Shown here: piece after piece, positions 25,754-35,303 of the stretch
Layout: each line of letters opens with the position of its first letter
Numbering within the stretch: position 1 is the stretch's first letter
Assembly: GCA_964491875.1 (NCBI GenBank)
Contig: CAZBIC010000002.1
Span: 1-64,000, forward strand
Reading direction: 5' to 3'
DNA: 64,000 nucleotides
DNA from: JADJPG01 sp964491875
GTDB taxonomy: Bacteria; Verrucomicrobiota; Verrucomicrobiia; Limisphaerales; JADJPG01
Made by a program: the position numbers and the translations under genes
The notes under the pieces: generated by a model
Database searches by the model: none
The model's input: the letters and a program-made list of their open reading frames with translations, nothing else
Told to the model about the DNA's origin: nothing

Positions 25754-28634
25754 GTTCCTGCAACGCGTGACCTCGCGGCCTCCTGCCGTCCGGCAGGTGT
25801 GGACGCTCGCGTTCCTCGCGGTCGGGGCCACGGGGCTGGTGCTGCTGTTGATGACGCTCGCGGGAAATCGCGTGCGGCGAACGAGCGAGGAGCTGGCCGT
25901 CAAGCAGGACACCATGCACAAGCTGGCCGTGAGCCTGGAGCTGCACCTTTCACAGGTCCAGTACCAGCAACTGGAATGGCTGGCCGGACGGACGCCAGCA
26001 CGAAACGACTCGATGGCAGAGTCGGGAGAATCCTTGATTCAACGTTTGCAGCTCGCGCAAAAGGCACCCGAGTTCTCAGCCATCAGCAACAACATAGCCT
26101 CCCTCGAAGCATCCCTCCTCTCGTTGACCAGTTTCACCGAGGAATGCGGCACGTGGAACGAGACATATGCCCAGACCGTGGCGGCGCTGGCGGGTGTGAA
26201 GACTCAAAGTGACACGCTGATCCGCGGCGCCGGGGCGGTGGTGACTTCCTCGGAAGGCCGAATGCGTCTGCCCAAAGCCCGACGTTTGCGCGAACTGCGG
26301 ACCATCACGACGGGTGCCGAGACAACCCGGCTGGCCAAGGAGATCGCAACGGATCAGGCGTTCCGCGAAGTCATCGATGAAGTGCAGCACGAGCTGGCCA
26401 CGCTGGAGCTGTTGACGGAACGATTGCTGGGGACTCAACAGAGCGATCAGCTTCCGACATTTCGCGACGATCTTTTGCCCGGCTCGCTGCATCGCCTGAC
26501 GCGCGGCATCAATTGGCTCGCGACCCAAGATGCCATTCTGGCGACCAACATTGGCGATCTCCAGCGCTCGCTGGAGAAAAGGATTATGGGCTCGTCTCCC
26601 GCCACGGACAGTCGCGTCACCGCAAACAATGGCGGCGAAGGCTCCCTCTACGCCCTCTGCTGGGCCCGCGTGGAACTGGAGAAACAGCGAGGATTGCTCC
26701 GTGAATCTTCGACCCGTCGCATTGATGAAATCCGCGGCATCGCCACGGAGTCACAAATCACCTTCAGCCAGTATCAACACTCCATCTCGGAACAAGCCAG
26801 CACCACCATGAAGGAAACAAGCCGTCGCCTCCTCCTGGCGGGCGTGGTGTGTGGCTCGCTCCTCCTCCTTCTCGCCCGGGGTATTGCCACCACGTTGAAA
26901 CACCAGATCGTCACCATCGAGCACAACAGCGCAGCACTCGACCTGGCCGCGCGGCAAGCCCAGGCGGCGGCTGACGCCGTCCGGAAGAGCGAGGAACGCA
27001 CGCGGCTGATCGTCGACACGGCACTGGACGCGGTGATCGCAATGGACGATCACGGCTACATCACTGGATGGAACCGCCAGGCTGAGGCCACGTTTGGTTG
27101 GAACCTGGAAGAGGTGCGCGGTCGGAAGTTGGGCGAGGTCATCGTCCCCGAGAGACTTCGCGAGTCTCACGAGAAAGGTTTAAGTCGTTTCCTCACGACG
27201 CGTTCCTCCACCATGCTCAACCGGCGCATTGAGGTCCCCGCCCTGCGCAAGGACGGCCAGGAGATCTCGATCGAACTGAGCGTGACACCGATCGATTGCG
27301 GCGGTTCGCTGACGTTCAGCGCGTTCTTGCGGGACATCTCGGCGCGCAAACAAACCGAGGCTGACCTCGTCAAGGCCAAGGATCAGGCGGAGGAAGCCAG
27401 TCGCGCCAAGAGCGACTTTCTCGCCACCATGAGCCACGAGATCCGGACGCCGATGAACGGCATTCTCGGATTCAGCAGCCTGCTGCTAGACTCCGGATTA
27501 ACCGAGGAACAACGGGACTACGCCAACACCATCAAGGGCTCAACGGACGCGCTGCTGGCGATCATCAACGACATTCTCGACTTCTCGAAGGTGGAAGCCG
27601 GACGGCTCGAACTCGAGAACAGCTGGTTCGATCTCGCGGATGTTACCCGTGAAGTTTCTCGTCTGCTCTCCGCGCAGGCCCGGGTCAAGAACCTCCAGCT
27701 CAAACTTCAGCTCCCTTTACAGCCGTTGCCGTTTGTTTTCGGTGATCCGGCTCGCGCCCGCCAAATCCTGATCAACCTCGCCGGTAACAGTCTCAAGTTC
27801 ACCCAGGCCGGAGGCATCTGGATCGGGATCGAGCATGAACCCGCTCACGCGTCCTCCAACCCTCCTGCCACCGCAAACCAGCGGTCGATCGCCGGTCGAT
27901 TGCGAGTCACGCTGACCGACACGGGAATCGGCATCCCTAGAAACAAGCAGGACCAGCTCTTTCAAAAATTTGTTCAGGCCGATTCCTCGCACTCACGGCG
28001 GTTCGGCGGGACTGGTCTCGGCCTCGCAATCAGCAAGCGACTCGTGGAACTGATGGGCGGCGAGATCGGATTCGAAAGCGAGGAAGGCAAGGGCTCCAAG
28101 TTCTGGTTCACCCTGCCCTGCGAGGAAGTGAACTCGCATCCCTCCCGCTCCCACGGAGCGCCGGTGGAATTGCATCCCGCGGAACAGGGAGATTCACCCG
28201 CGGACAGTCTTCGAGGCCTCCGAGTCCTCGTGGCGGAAGACAACCGGACCAACCAGGTGCTCGTGACCAAACTGCTCAACAAGGCGGGCTGCGTGGTCGA
28301 CCTCGCCCGCGACGGACGCGAAGCCGTGACTCTCGCCTGTGAGCGCGACTACGCCGTGGTCTTGATGGATTGCCAGATGCCCGAGCTGGATGGGCACGAG
28401 GCCACCGTGGAAATCCGTGGATGGGAAGCCGCGTTGCGTGGAGTGAAACCCGATGCCGCACCCGCGCGCCTCCCGATCATCGCCCTGACCGCCAGCATGC
28501 TGGAAGAAGACCGGCGGCATTGCCTTGCCAACGGAATGGACGATCTGATCAGCAAACCCGTCACGCCAGCGGAACTCTACGACACGTTGCGAAAATGGAC
28601 CTCCCGCCGTCCGCAAGCCGTGAAGGCGCCTTGA
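25746..28634 (+). CDS. Hybrid sensor histidine kinase (PAS-HisKA-HATPase-REC)
   Basis: A 962-residue membrane protein starting at GTG 25746, inside the end of the binding-protein gene. A first membrane helix (about 17-41) is followed by roughly 310 mostly helical periplasmic residues. A second helix (about 358-380) leads to a PAS domain (about 415-530), HisKA with MSHEIRTPMNG (phospho-acceptor H564), HATPase_c (about 665-795; DTGIGIP and GGTGLGLAISKRL boxes), and a receiver (about 820-950; phospho-acceptor D875 in LMDCQMPELDG, and K in SKPV). No separate response regulator or Hpt protein is encoded next to it, so the phosphorelay must continue elsewhere. The overlap with the binding-protein gene supports a LuxP-LuxQ or TorT-TorS type arrangement. 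Confidence 0.95.
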   Translation: MSEFLQRVTSRPPAVRQVWTLAFLAVGATGLVLLLMTLAGNRVRRTSEELAVKQDTMHKLAVSLELHLSQVQYQQLEWLAGRTPARNDSMAESGESLIQRLQLAQKAPEFSAISNNIASLEASLLSLTSFTEECGTWNETYAQTVAALAGVKTQSDTLIRGAGAVVTSSEGRMRLPKARRLRELRTITTGAETTRLAKEIATDQAFREVIDEVQHELATLELLTERLLGTQQSDQLPTFRDDLLPGSLHRLTRGINWLATQDAILATNIGDLQRSLEKRIMGSSPATDSRVTANNGGEGSLYALCWARVELEKQRGLLRESSTRRIDEIRGIATESQITFSQYQHSISEQASTTMKETSRRLLLAGVVCGSLLLLLARGIATTLKHQIVTIEHNSAALDLAARQAQAAADAVRKSEERTRLIVDTALDAVIAMDDHGYITGWNRQAEATFGWNLEEVRGRKLGEVIVPERLRESHEKGLSRFLTTRSSTMLNRRIEVPALRKDGQEISIELSVTPIDCGGSLTFSAFLRDISARKQTEADLVKAKDQAEEASRAKSDFLATMSHEIRTPMNGILGFSSLLLDSGLTEEQRDYANTIKGSTDALLAIINDILDFSKVEAGRLELENSWFDLADVTREVSRLLSAQARVKNLQLKLQLPLQPLPFVFGDPARARQILINLAGNSLKFTQAGGIWIGIEHEPAHASSNPPATANQRSIAGRLRVTLTDTGIGIPRNKQDQLFQKFVQADSSHSRRFGGTGLGLAISKRLVELMGGEIGFESEEGKGSKFWFTLPCEEVNSHPSRSHGAPVELHPAEQGDSPADSLRGLRVLVAEDNRTNQVLVTKLLNKAGCVVDLARDGREAVTLACERDYAVVLMDCQMPELDGHEATVEIRGWEAALRGVKPDAAPARLPIIALTASMLEEDRRHCLANGMDDLISKPVTPAELYDTLRKWTSRRPQAVKAP

Positions 28635-28689
28635 GGCCGGGCGGCTGAAACGCCCCGTAGTTCGAACAGACACCCTCCGTCCAACAACT

Positions 28690-29007
28690 TCAGCTCACCG
28701 CAATCAACGAGACCTTCTCGTTCTTCTCATTCCGCGCGATGCCCTGAGCGCGCGGGTCCAGCATCGGTTTACAGTCCACGACAAACAGGTAGTGATGATG
28801 ACCGTGGTTGAGCTGGACCTCACCCCGCCAAGCGCCGTCCGGCATTTTCTTCAGCGGATGAGAGACAGGATCCCAGTCATTGAAATCTCCCGTGACGAAG
28901 ACCTCCTGGGCCTCGGGCGCCTGGCAGATGAAGACGACCGGTTTGATGATGTTCTTGGCGGAGTAACCCTTGGGCTTTAGCGGGGAATAGTTGAACGGGG
29001 ATTGCAT
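28690..29007 (-). CDS. Stand-alone CBM48/AMPK-type glycogen-binding domain protein
   Basis: A 105-residue protein that is almost entirely one early-set carbohydrate-binding domain: VVFICQAPEAQEVFVTGDFNDWD, then HPLKKMPDGAWRGEVQL and HHHYLFVVDCKP. FNDW and the following W are the aromatic residues that stack on alpha-glucan in isoamylase N-domains and AMPK beta subunits. There is no catalytic domain or signal peptide. A role in binding glycogen or regulating a glycogen enzyme is likely. It converges with the histidine kinase gene. Confidence 0.88.
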   Translation of the reverse strand: MQSPFNYSPLKPKGYSAKNIIKPVVFICQAPEAQEVFVTGDFNDWDPVSHPLKKMPDGAWRGEVQLNHGHHHYLFVVDCKPMLDPRAQGIARNEKNEKVSLIAVS

Positions 29008-29095
29008 CGGCGAAACACAGGTTGGAGTACAACGGCCATTTTACTGGCGCGGAAGGTAGCACCGTGTTTCGCAACGAACAAGTGGCACCAGACGT

Positions 29096-29773
29096 TCAGG
29101 CTTTCTCCAGCACGAAATACTTCTGGGAAACCCACGGCATTCCCGTGGCAACAATCTCCTTCACCCGGAACCCACATTCGGTCACCTCGACACTGAACTC
29201 TTCCTGAGTCGGTTGATTCGCGTAGGGCGGCACGCGGCCCTTGAGGCGTTTCAGCAAACCCCGAATCCGCGCCAGCCCCTTGTAATTAAAGAACGAAACC
29301 ACGGCGTAACGGCGTGACACACGGTGAAACTCCCGCAGCAACGCCCGGCGCTCTGTTGACGCATGGATGTGATGCAGCAAACGATTGCTGAACACGCAGT
29401 CCACCGCGCCATCCACCAACGGCAGGCGTGCGGCGTCGCCCTGCATGGTTTGCGCGTCAATCTTCAGACGATCTGCGCGGTCCTGGGCGTATTCGAGAAT
29501 CTCGAAAGCGACGTCCGCTTCCAAGACACGTCGTCCACCCTGACTGAGCGTCTGGACGAACCGGCCGGCGCCAGACGGCACATCGAGCACGCTGTGACAA
29601 TCCTTCAGCTCCGCGAAAATCTTTCGCACCGCGCGCTGCTCGCGTTTATCGATGCGCTTGCGGGAACCGCTCTCGAATCGCTTCGCGTAGAGCTCGGCGC
29701 GCTGGCTGTTTTGCAAACGCCGGCTGTAGCTCTTGATGTCATGTGAACCGCTGCTCATGAGGGAACGGAGCAT
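29096..29773 (-). CDS. Class I SAM-dependent methyltransferase
   Basis: A 225-residue Methyltransf_11-type protein: motif I VLDVPSGAGRFVQTL, motif II acidic end near LEADVAFE, DAARLPLVDGAVDCVFSNRLLHHI as motifs III-IV, and a typical C-terminal strand SFFNYKGL. The substrate is not evident. It is transcribed divergently from the three lipopolysaccharide-kinase-like genes, with about 78 bases between starts, so a lipid or surface-glycan substrate is possible. Confidence 0.85.
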   Translation of the reverse strand: MLRSLMSSGSHDIKSYSRRLQNSQRAELYAKRFESGSRKRIDKREQRAVRKIFAELKDCHSVLDVPSGAGRFVQTLSQGGRRVLEADVAFEILEYAQDRADRLKIDAQTMQGDAARLPLVDGAVDCVFSNRLLHHIHASTERRALLREFHRVSRRYAVVSFFNYKGLARIRGLLKRLKGRVPPYANQPTQEEFSVEVTECGFRVKEIVATGMPWVSQKYFVLEKA

Positions 29774-29851
29774 AAGTCAGCCGTCACGCCGAACACAACG
29801 GAATTGAAATCCGGTGGACAGTGCGTGGCGCAAAACCCTAGCTTCCGGCCG

Positions 29852-30700
29852 ATGTTCCGCCGGCAAACCAACGTCATCGCTCCTGCCTTTGAAGCCTTGC
29901 TGAAGGCTCATCAACTGGCCGACGTCGATGGCATCTATCGCTACGCCGCCGGCGACATCATCACCCGCAGCGGCAGCACCGAAGTCCGCCGGGTGGTGCT
30001 CGGCTCCGGAACCACCGCCCCCATCGTCTTCATCAAGAAATACTGGATCAGCCGGCCCAAGCAGCTCTGGAGCGGCATGTTTCGCGGCACGTTTTTCGGT
30101 TGCCCAAAGGCCCGGCGCGAATACGAAAACCTCGCCCTGCTGCGGACCATGGGCCTCGATGCCCCGGAACCAATCGCCTACGGGGAGGAACGCAAAGCCG
30201 GCTGGCTCGTTCGCTCCTATTTGATCAGCGATGGCGTTCCTGCGCCAAAGCCGTTGCACGAGTACATCCGAGGGGAGCTGATGGCGCTGACCGGGGACAC
30301 CCGACGCCAAACTCGCCGGATGTTGATCGAAAACCTCGCCGCCTACACGCGTCGGCTGCACGAGCAGCATTTTGTTCATCACGATTATTTCTGGCGAAAC
30401 ATTCTCCTCTCCCACGGCGCCCTCGATCACTTCTACCTGATCGATGCCCACAAGGGTCGACTGGAAATGCTTGGTAAAGACGCTCCTGCTCGCGCCTACG
30501 ATCTCGCGGCATTGGACTCGGCCGCGCCCCACTTTTTCAGCCGCACCGAGCGGTTGCGATTCTTCCTCCTCTACCGTGGCCATCGCCGCCTCGACGCGCC
30601 AGACAAGGCTCTCCTGCGGCGCACCCTCGCGCTCGCCGACCCGATGCGCGACCGCCAGCTCAGCCGAGTCATCGGCCGGTCCAAGGCTCCGGCGCCGTAA
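29852..30700 (+). CDS. Lipopolysaccharide kinase (Kdo/WaaP/InaA) family protein, copy 1
   Basis: A 282-residue protein from ATG 29852; an in-frame TTG at 29804 would add 16 residues. Protein-kinase-like features of the Kdo/WaaP family are present: VFIKKYW (ATP-binding lysine), KARREYENLALL, and catalytic loop HHDYFWRNIL (D178), then LIDAHKG (D198) in the position of DFG. Proteins of this fold phosphorylate Kdo or heptose in the lipid A-core on the cytoplasmic face of the inner membrane. It is the first of three tandem paralogues, and its exact sugar substrate cannot be assigned. Confidence 0.82.
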   Translation: MFRRQTNVIAPAFEALLKAHQLADVDGIYRYAAGDIITRSGSTEVRRVVLGSGTTAPIVFIKKYWISRPKQLWSGMFRGTFFGCPKARREYENLALLRTMGLDAPEPIAYGEERKAGWLVRSYLISDGVPAPKPLHEYIRGELMALTGDTRRQTRRMLIENLAAYTRRLHEQHFVHHDYFWRNILLSHGALDHFYLIDAHKGRLEMLGKDAPARAYDLAALDSAAPHFFSRTERLRFFLLYRGHRRLDAPDKALLRRTLALADPMRDRQLSRVIGRSKAPAP

Positions 30701-30764
30701 TTCAAACCGTCCGACTGCGAAGTTTGCTTTCCGCCCCGCCCGGAGTCCGCTACATCCTCCGCAG

Positions 30765-31565
30765 ATGCTGCTCATCGCCGGGCCATACGAATTCACGTTG
30801 ACCGCGCTGGGGTTGAAATCCTTCAACTCCATCGCCGCGGCTTTTGGACCCGATCAGCCGCCCCGGAAATCCGGTGTCTTCGTTCAACCCCGCACGCTCA
30901 CCCGGCCCGGCGGACCGCCCGTCTCGATCTTCTACAAGCAATACTTCCATCAGCCGCCGTCGCTCAGATTTCTCGGTCGTCCCTCCAAGGCGCGGCGCGA
31001 GTACGACAACTACGAAACGTTCACCAGCCTGGGCGTTCGCTGCGCTGAACGCATCGCCTGCGGGGAACAACGCGACAAGATGGGCCGCCTCCGCAGCGCG
31101 TTCATCATCACCCGCGCCATCCCGGACGCCGTCGGTTTGATCGAGTTCATGAGCGAGCGTTGCCCGGCCAGTTCCGGTGCAGCGAACTCCCGGTCCCGCC
31201 GCGCCGTGCTCCGGCAGCTCGCAGAAATGACCCGAGCCATTCATCAGGCGGGATTTTTCCACAACGATCTCTACTGGCGGAACATTCTCGTCAGCCTCGA
31301 GAAGAACCGTCCGCCATTGGTTTGGTGGATCGATTGCCCGCGCGGCCAGTTCGATCGCTGGTCGCCATGGCGACGACGTCGCCTGCTGAAAGATTTGGCT
31401 GGCCTCGACAAATGCGGCTCGCAACACTGCACTCGCTCCGAGCGACTCGACTTCGCCAAAACCTACCTCGGCAAGAAATCGATTGACGCGGAAACACTCA
31501 CCCTCGCCCGCGACGTCACCCGCTACCGCCGCGAACGTTGGCCGGAGGATTGGAATGGCCGCTGA
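30765..31565 (+). CDS. Lipopolysaccharide kinase family protein, copy 2
   Basis: A 266-residue paralogue of its neighbours. I chose ATG 30765, because the longer open frame runs back into copy 1. It has SIFYKQYF (lysine), SKARREYDNYETF, catalytic loop HNDLYWRNIL (D168) and WWIDCPRGQF (D190). RRRRLLKDLAGLD matches the KDLA segment typical of WaaP/InaA proteins. It overlaps copy 3 by 11 bases, so the two are probably translationally coupled. It likely phosphorylates a core sugar or a related surface-glycan unit. Confidence 0.82.
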   Translation: MLLIAGPYEFTLTALGLKSFNSIAAAFGPDQPPRKSGVFVQPRTLTRPGGPPVSIFYKQYFHQPPSLRFLGRPSKARREYDNYETFTSLGVRCAERIACGEQRDKMGRLRSAFIITRAIPDAVGLIEFMSERCPASSGAANSRSRRAVLRQLAEMTRAIHQAGFFHNDLYWRNILVSLEKNRPPLVWWIDCPRGQFDRWSPWRRRRLLKDLAGLDKCGSQHCTRSERLDFAKTYLGKKSIDAETLTLARDVTRYRRERWPEDWNGR

Positions 31566-32373
31566 GCTTTTCGATCACGGGCGGATTCAGGTCGCACAAG
31601 ACTTCGTTCCCTTGCTGCGCGCGAACGGGCTCGATTCGTTCGAAGCCATCATGTCCCTCACCGGCGGCCGTGTGGCGCGTGATTTCCCCGGACGCCGCAC
31701 CGTGCGATTGGAACTCCAGTCTCCCAACGGCGGCACTCAGGCCGTTTTCCTCAAACGCTACGAAGCAAACTACCTTTCCGGCTTCGCGAAACTCCTGCGC
31801 TGGCTGCGTTGGCCCGGCACCGGCGACGAAGCAGACCAAGAATGGCAGGCCCTACATCGCGTGAGCGCGATCGGCATCCGCACCGCCGCTCCGATCGCCA
31901 TCGGTCAGGAACACGTCGGCGGGCTCGTGCGCCGCAGCTTCCTGATGACCGCCGAGATCCCGGGCGCAGTGGAAGGTCACACGTGGATGGCGCAATTGCC
32001 CACGAAGGAGCGTCGCGAATTTCTCCGGCGCGTGGCCACCCTGGCCCGTCAGTTCCACGAAGCCGGACTGGTGCACAAGGATTTCTACATCGGCCACATC
32101 CTCGTCGCGCCCCTCGCGGGCAAACCGGAATTGTTCCTCATCGACTTGCAGCGTGCGATGAGCCCCGCCCTGCTCCACCGCCGCTGGCTGCTGAAGGATC
32201 TTGGCGCGATGGCTTACTCCACGCTGAACGCCCGCGCCACGCGCGGCATGTTGATGCGCGCCTACCTCGATTACTCGCAAGTCACGACGCTCGGCCCGAA
32301 AGAGAAAGCAATCGCCCGCGCGGCGCTCCGGCGCGTGGCCTGGCTTCGCACCCGCACGCCCAAGCACGGCTGA
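31555..32373 (+). CDS. WaaP-like lipopolysaccharide core heptose kinase, copy 3
   Basis: A 272-residue protein from ATG 31555, preceded by a good GGAGG a few bases upstream inside copy 2. Of the three copies it is closest to true WaaP: catalytic loop HKDFYIGHIL (D176), then LIDLQRA (D197), and WLLKDLGAMAYS. WaaP/RfaP transfers phosphate from ATP to heptose I of the core, which stiffens the outer membrane through cation bridging. The family match is visible; heptose as substrate is inferred. Confidence 0.85.
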   Translation: MAAELFDHGRIQVAQDFVPLLRANGLDSFEAIMSLTGGRVARDFPGRRTVRLELQSPNGGTQAVFLKRYEANYLSGFAKLLRWLRWPGTGDEADQEWQALHRVSAIGIRTAAPIAIGQEHVGGLVRRSFLMTAEIPGAVEGHTWMAQLPTKERREFLRRVATLARQFHEAGLVHKDFYIGHILVAPLAGKPELFLIDLQRAMSPALLHRRWLLKDLGAMAYSTLNARATRGMLMRAYLDYSQVTTLGPKEKAIARAALRRVAWLRTRTPKHG

Positions 32374-32429
32374 CGCCCGCAATCGTTTGGCTTGCCGCCG
32401 TCGCGAAGAATGTGCGACGAGACACAGCC

Positions 32430-33830
32430 ATGAACCTCACGCTGCGGTTGTTGATCCTGCTGGCACTTCTGATCCGCGCCGCCGAATCGGCACCGAACCC
32501 ACTGCCGAACGTCGTCCTGATCTTCTGCGACGACATGGCGTATGCCGACATCGGTGCGTTCGGCGCGAAAGGCTACGCAACGCCGAATCTCGATCGCCTC
32601 GCGCGCCAGGGTGTGATATTCACGGATTTCTACGTCGCCCAGCCGGTGTGCTCCGCTTCACGCGCAGCGTTGATGACCGGTTGCTATCCGAATCGCGTCG
32701 GCATCAAGGGCGCGCTAGGACCGCAGTCGAAGATCGGACTCAACTCCAACGAGGTCACCATTGCCGAGCTCTTGAAGGAACGCGGCTACGCCACGGCGAT
32801 ATACGGCAAGTGGCATCTCGGCCATCGCCCGGAATTCCTCCCGCTGCGCCACGGATTCGACGATTACTTCGGCCTGCCGTACTCGAACGACATGTGGCCG
32901 AAGCATCCGACCGCCGGGACCAATTACCCGCCGCTCCCCCTGATTCGCGGCGAGCAAACCATCGAGTTCATGCCGGACCAAACGCAGCTCACCACATGGT
33001 ACACCCAGCACGCGGTCGATTTCATTGAGCGAAACAAGCAGCAGCCGTTCTTCCTCTACCTTCCTCACAACATGCCGCACGTGCCGCTCTTCGTGTCGGA
33101 CAAGTTCGCCGGCAAGACGAAGCGCGGATTGTTCGGCGACGTCATCGCGGAGATCGATTGGTCGGTGGGCCAGATTCTCGACGCGCTGAAGAAGAATCAT
33201 CTCGAAGAGAACACACTCGTCCTCTTCACGTCGGACAACGGTCCGTGGCTCGTCTACGGCGATCACGCTGGTTCCGCCAAACCGCTGCGCGAAGGCAAGG
33301 CCACCGTGTTCGATGGCGGCGTGCGTGTCCCGTTCATCGCGCGCTGGCCGGGGAAGATTCCGGCCGGCAGCACCTGTCGCGAGCCGACCATGACCATCGA
33401 CGTTCTGCCCACCATCGCCCGGCTGACTGGCGCGCGCCTGCCGATACATCCCATCGATGGACTCGACATCTGGCCGCTCCTCTCCGGCGCGAAGGAAGCA
33501 AAGTCACCGCACGACGCGCTGTATTTCTATTGGGACGAACATCTGCAGGCCGTCCGCAGCGGCGCGTGGAAACTTCATTTCCCGCACGAGTATTTCAAAC
33601 CTGAGCCCGTTGGTGGCGGCGGTAAACCTGGCAAGCTCGCGCGACCCAAGATCGGACTCGCGCTCTTCAATCTCGAGAAGGATCCCTACGAAACCAAAGA
33701 TCTCTCCGCTCAACATCCCGACATCGTCGCTCGTCTCGAAACCCTCGCCAACAAAGCCCGCGCTGACTTCGGCGACTCAGCGACGAAGCAGAAAGGCTCC
33801 GGCGTGCGCGAGCCGGGACGCGTGCTCTGA
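32430..33830 (+). CDS. Secreted Cys-type arylsulfatase family protein
   Basis: A 466-residue protein starting at ATG 32430, with a clean signal peptide (MNLTLRLLILLALLIRAAESA). NVVLIFCDDMAYADIG gives the calcium-binding DD. CSASRAALMTG holds the C-x-A-S-R motif whose Cys (C74) must become formylglycine. GKWHLGH and FTSDNG follow. It belongs to the family-S1 sulfatases that remove sulfate from polysaccharides or small esters in the periplasm or outside. No true formylglycine-generating enzyme is seen in the window; the NirV protein lacks the expected cysteines. The substrate is unknown. Confidence 0.93.
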   Translation: MNLTLRLLILLALLIRAAESAPNPLPNVVLIFCDDMAYADIGAFGAKGYATPNLDRLARQGVIFTDFYVAQPVCSASRAALMTGCYPNRVGIKGALGPQSKIGLNSNEVTIAELLKERGYATAIYGKWHLGHRPEFLPLRHGFDDYFGLPYSNDMWPKHPTAGTNYPPLPLIRGEQTIEFMPDQTQLTTWYTQHAVDFIERNKQQPFFLYLPHNMPHVPLFVSDKFAGKTKRGLFGDVIAEIDWSVGQILDALKKNHLEENTLVLFTSDNGPWLVYGDHAGSAKPLREGKATVFDGGVRVPFIARWPGKIPAGSTCREPTMTIDVLPTIARLTGARLPIHPIDGLDIWPLLSGAKEAKSPHDALYFYWDEHLQAVRSGAWKLHFPHEYFKPEPVGGGGKPGKLARPKIGLALFNLEKDPYETKDLSAQHPDIVARLETLANKARADFGDSATKQKGSGVREPGRVL

Positions 33831-33845
33831 ATTCGACGCGGCGAG

Positions 33846-35246
33846 TTACGCCAGCGCCTTCTTCCACCGCGCGAGCTGCTTCTTCACTTCGAGCGTCCCC
33901 GGAGAACCGGTGAGCTTGCGGCGCGACATGGCTTTCTTCAGATCAAACACACTGGTGACGTCCGCGGTGAATGTCCGGTCGATGCCCTGAAAATCCGCGA
34001 GCGTCAGGCGGTCCAGCGGCTTCCCGGACTTCTCCGCCAGCGCGACGACGGCGCCGACCACGTGGTGCGCCTTGCGGAACGGCATCCCCTTCTTCACGAG
34101 ATAATCCGCAAGATCGGTAGCGAGCAGCAACGGATCGCTTGCCGCCTCGGCACAAACTGTCGCGTTGACCGAAGTGTTCGCCAGCATCGCCGCCATCAGT
34201 CGCACGCAGGCGCGGACAGTGTCCGCTGTGTCGAAGAGGCGTTCCTTGTCTTCCTGCAAGTCACGATTGTAAGTCATCGGCAACCCCTTCAGGAGCGTCA
34301 GCAACGACATGAGATTGCCGATCACGCGGCCCGACTTGCCGCGCGTAAGTTCGGCGACGTCCGGGTTCTTCTTCTGCGGCATCAACGAGGAACCAGTGGT
34401 GTAGGCATCGGCGATCTTGATGAAGTTGAACTCGCTGCTGAACCAGAGAATCACATCCTCTGCCAGGCGGCTGAGGTGGACAGCGATGAGCGCCGACGTC
34501 GCGCAAAACTCGACCATGAAATCGCGATCGCTCACGCCGTCCATGCTGTTCTGCGTAATCTGCGGATAACCGCTGGCGTCGACGAACCCAAGCTGCTTCG
34601 CCACGAACTCGCGGTCCAGCGGCATGGTGCTGCCCGCCAGCGCCCCGCTGCCGAGCGGACAAACGTTCACGCGCTGGTAACAATCTTCGAGGCGGTCGCC
34701 ATCGCGTTCCAGCATCTCGACGTAGGCCAGCAGGTGATGCGCGAAGTAAACCGGCTGCGCCCGCTGGAGATGCGTGTAGCCGGGGATGATCACTTCGGAA
34801 TTCCGCGCGCCAAGTTCGACGAGCGAGCGCTGCAATTCATGCACCTCGCTGACCAGGGCCGCGATTTCGTCGCGCAACCAGAGCCGGACATCGAGCGCGA
34901 CTTGATCATTGCGCGAGCGCGCGGTGTGCAGCTTAGCGCCGGCGGGAACGCGTTTCGTCAGCTCGGCCTCGATGTTCATGTGGACGTCTTCGAGCTCGCG
35001 CTTCCATTCGAAAAGCCCATTCGCGATCTCCTCGCCAATCTGTTCGAGGCCGCGGCGAATGGCGTTCAGCTCCGCCTTGTTCAGCACACCGATCTTCTGG
35101 AGCATCGCGGCGTGGGCGAGCGAGCCGAGGATGTCGTGCCGCCACAGGCGCCAGTCGAAGGAGATGGATTCGGAGAAGTCGGCGACTTCGGCGGCAGGAC
35201 CGCTGGCGAAGCGGCCGGAGCGGGAGACAACAGCAGATTTTTTCAT
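33846..35246 (-). CDS. argH: Argininosuccinate lyase
   Basis: A 466-residue fumarase/aspartase-superfamily enzyme that splits argininosuccinate into arginine and fumarate, the last step of arginine synthesis. Diagnostic segments are SRSGRFASGPA at the N-terminus, HTARSRNDQVALDVRLWLRD, GYTHLQRAQPV, LGSGALAGS, and the signature GSSLMPQKKNPD. I prefer ATG 35246 (MKKSAVVSRSGRF); the longer frame to 35291 adds 15 residues absent from typical ArgH. It converges with the sulfatase gene 15 bases away. No other arginine gene is nearby. Confidence 0.96.
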   Translation of the reverse strand: MKKSAVVSRSGRFASGPAAEVADFSESISFDWRLWRHDILGSLAHAAMLQKIGVLNKAELNAIRRGLEQIGEEIANGLFEWKRELEDVHMNIEAELTKRVPAGAKLHTARSRNDQVALDVRLWLRDEIAALVSEVHELQRSLVELGARNSEVIIPGYTHLQRAQPVYFAHHLLAYVEMLERDGDRLEDCYQRVNVCPLGSGALAGSTMPLDREFVAKQLGFVDASGYPQITQNSMDGVSDRDFMVEFCATSALIAVHLSRLAEDVILWFSSEFNFIKIADAYTTGSSLMPQKKNPDVAELTRGKSGRVIGNLMSLLTLLKGLPMTYNRDLQEDKERLFDTADTVRACVRLMAAMLANTSVNATVCAEAASDPLLLATDLADYLVKKGMPFRKAHHVVGAVVALAEKSGKPLDRLTLADFQGIDRTFTADVTSVFDLKKAMSRRKLTGSPGTLEVKKQLARWKKALA

Positions 35247-35303
35247 GTGCGTTCGGGCGCAGAATCTGCGACGCACCTTCCGGAATGTCACGCGCGAAGC
35301 AGC

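Noticed and set aside
30444..30764. Upstream extension of the second lipopolysaccharide kinase
   Set aside because: It overlaps the first kinase out of frame; family alignment starts at ATG 30765.
31809..32429. Upstream extension of the sulfatase frame
   Set aside because: It overlaps the third lipopolysaccharide kinase in another frame and reads as arginine-rich noise; ATG 32430 gives a clean signal peptide.
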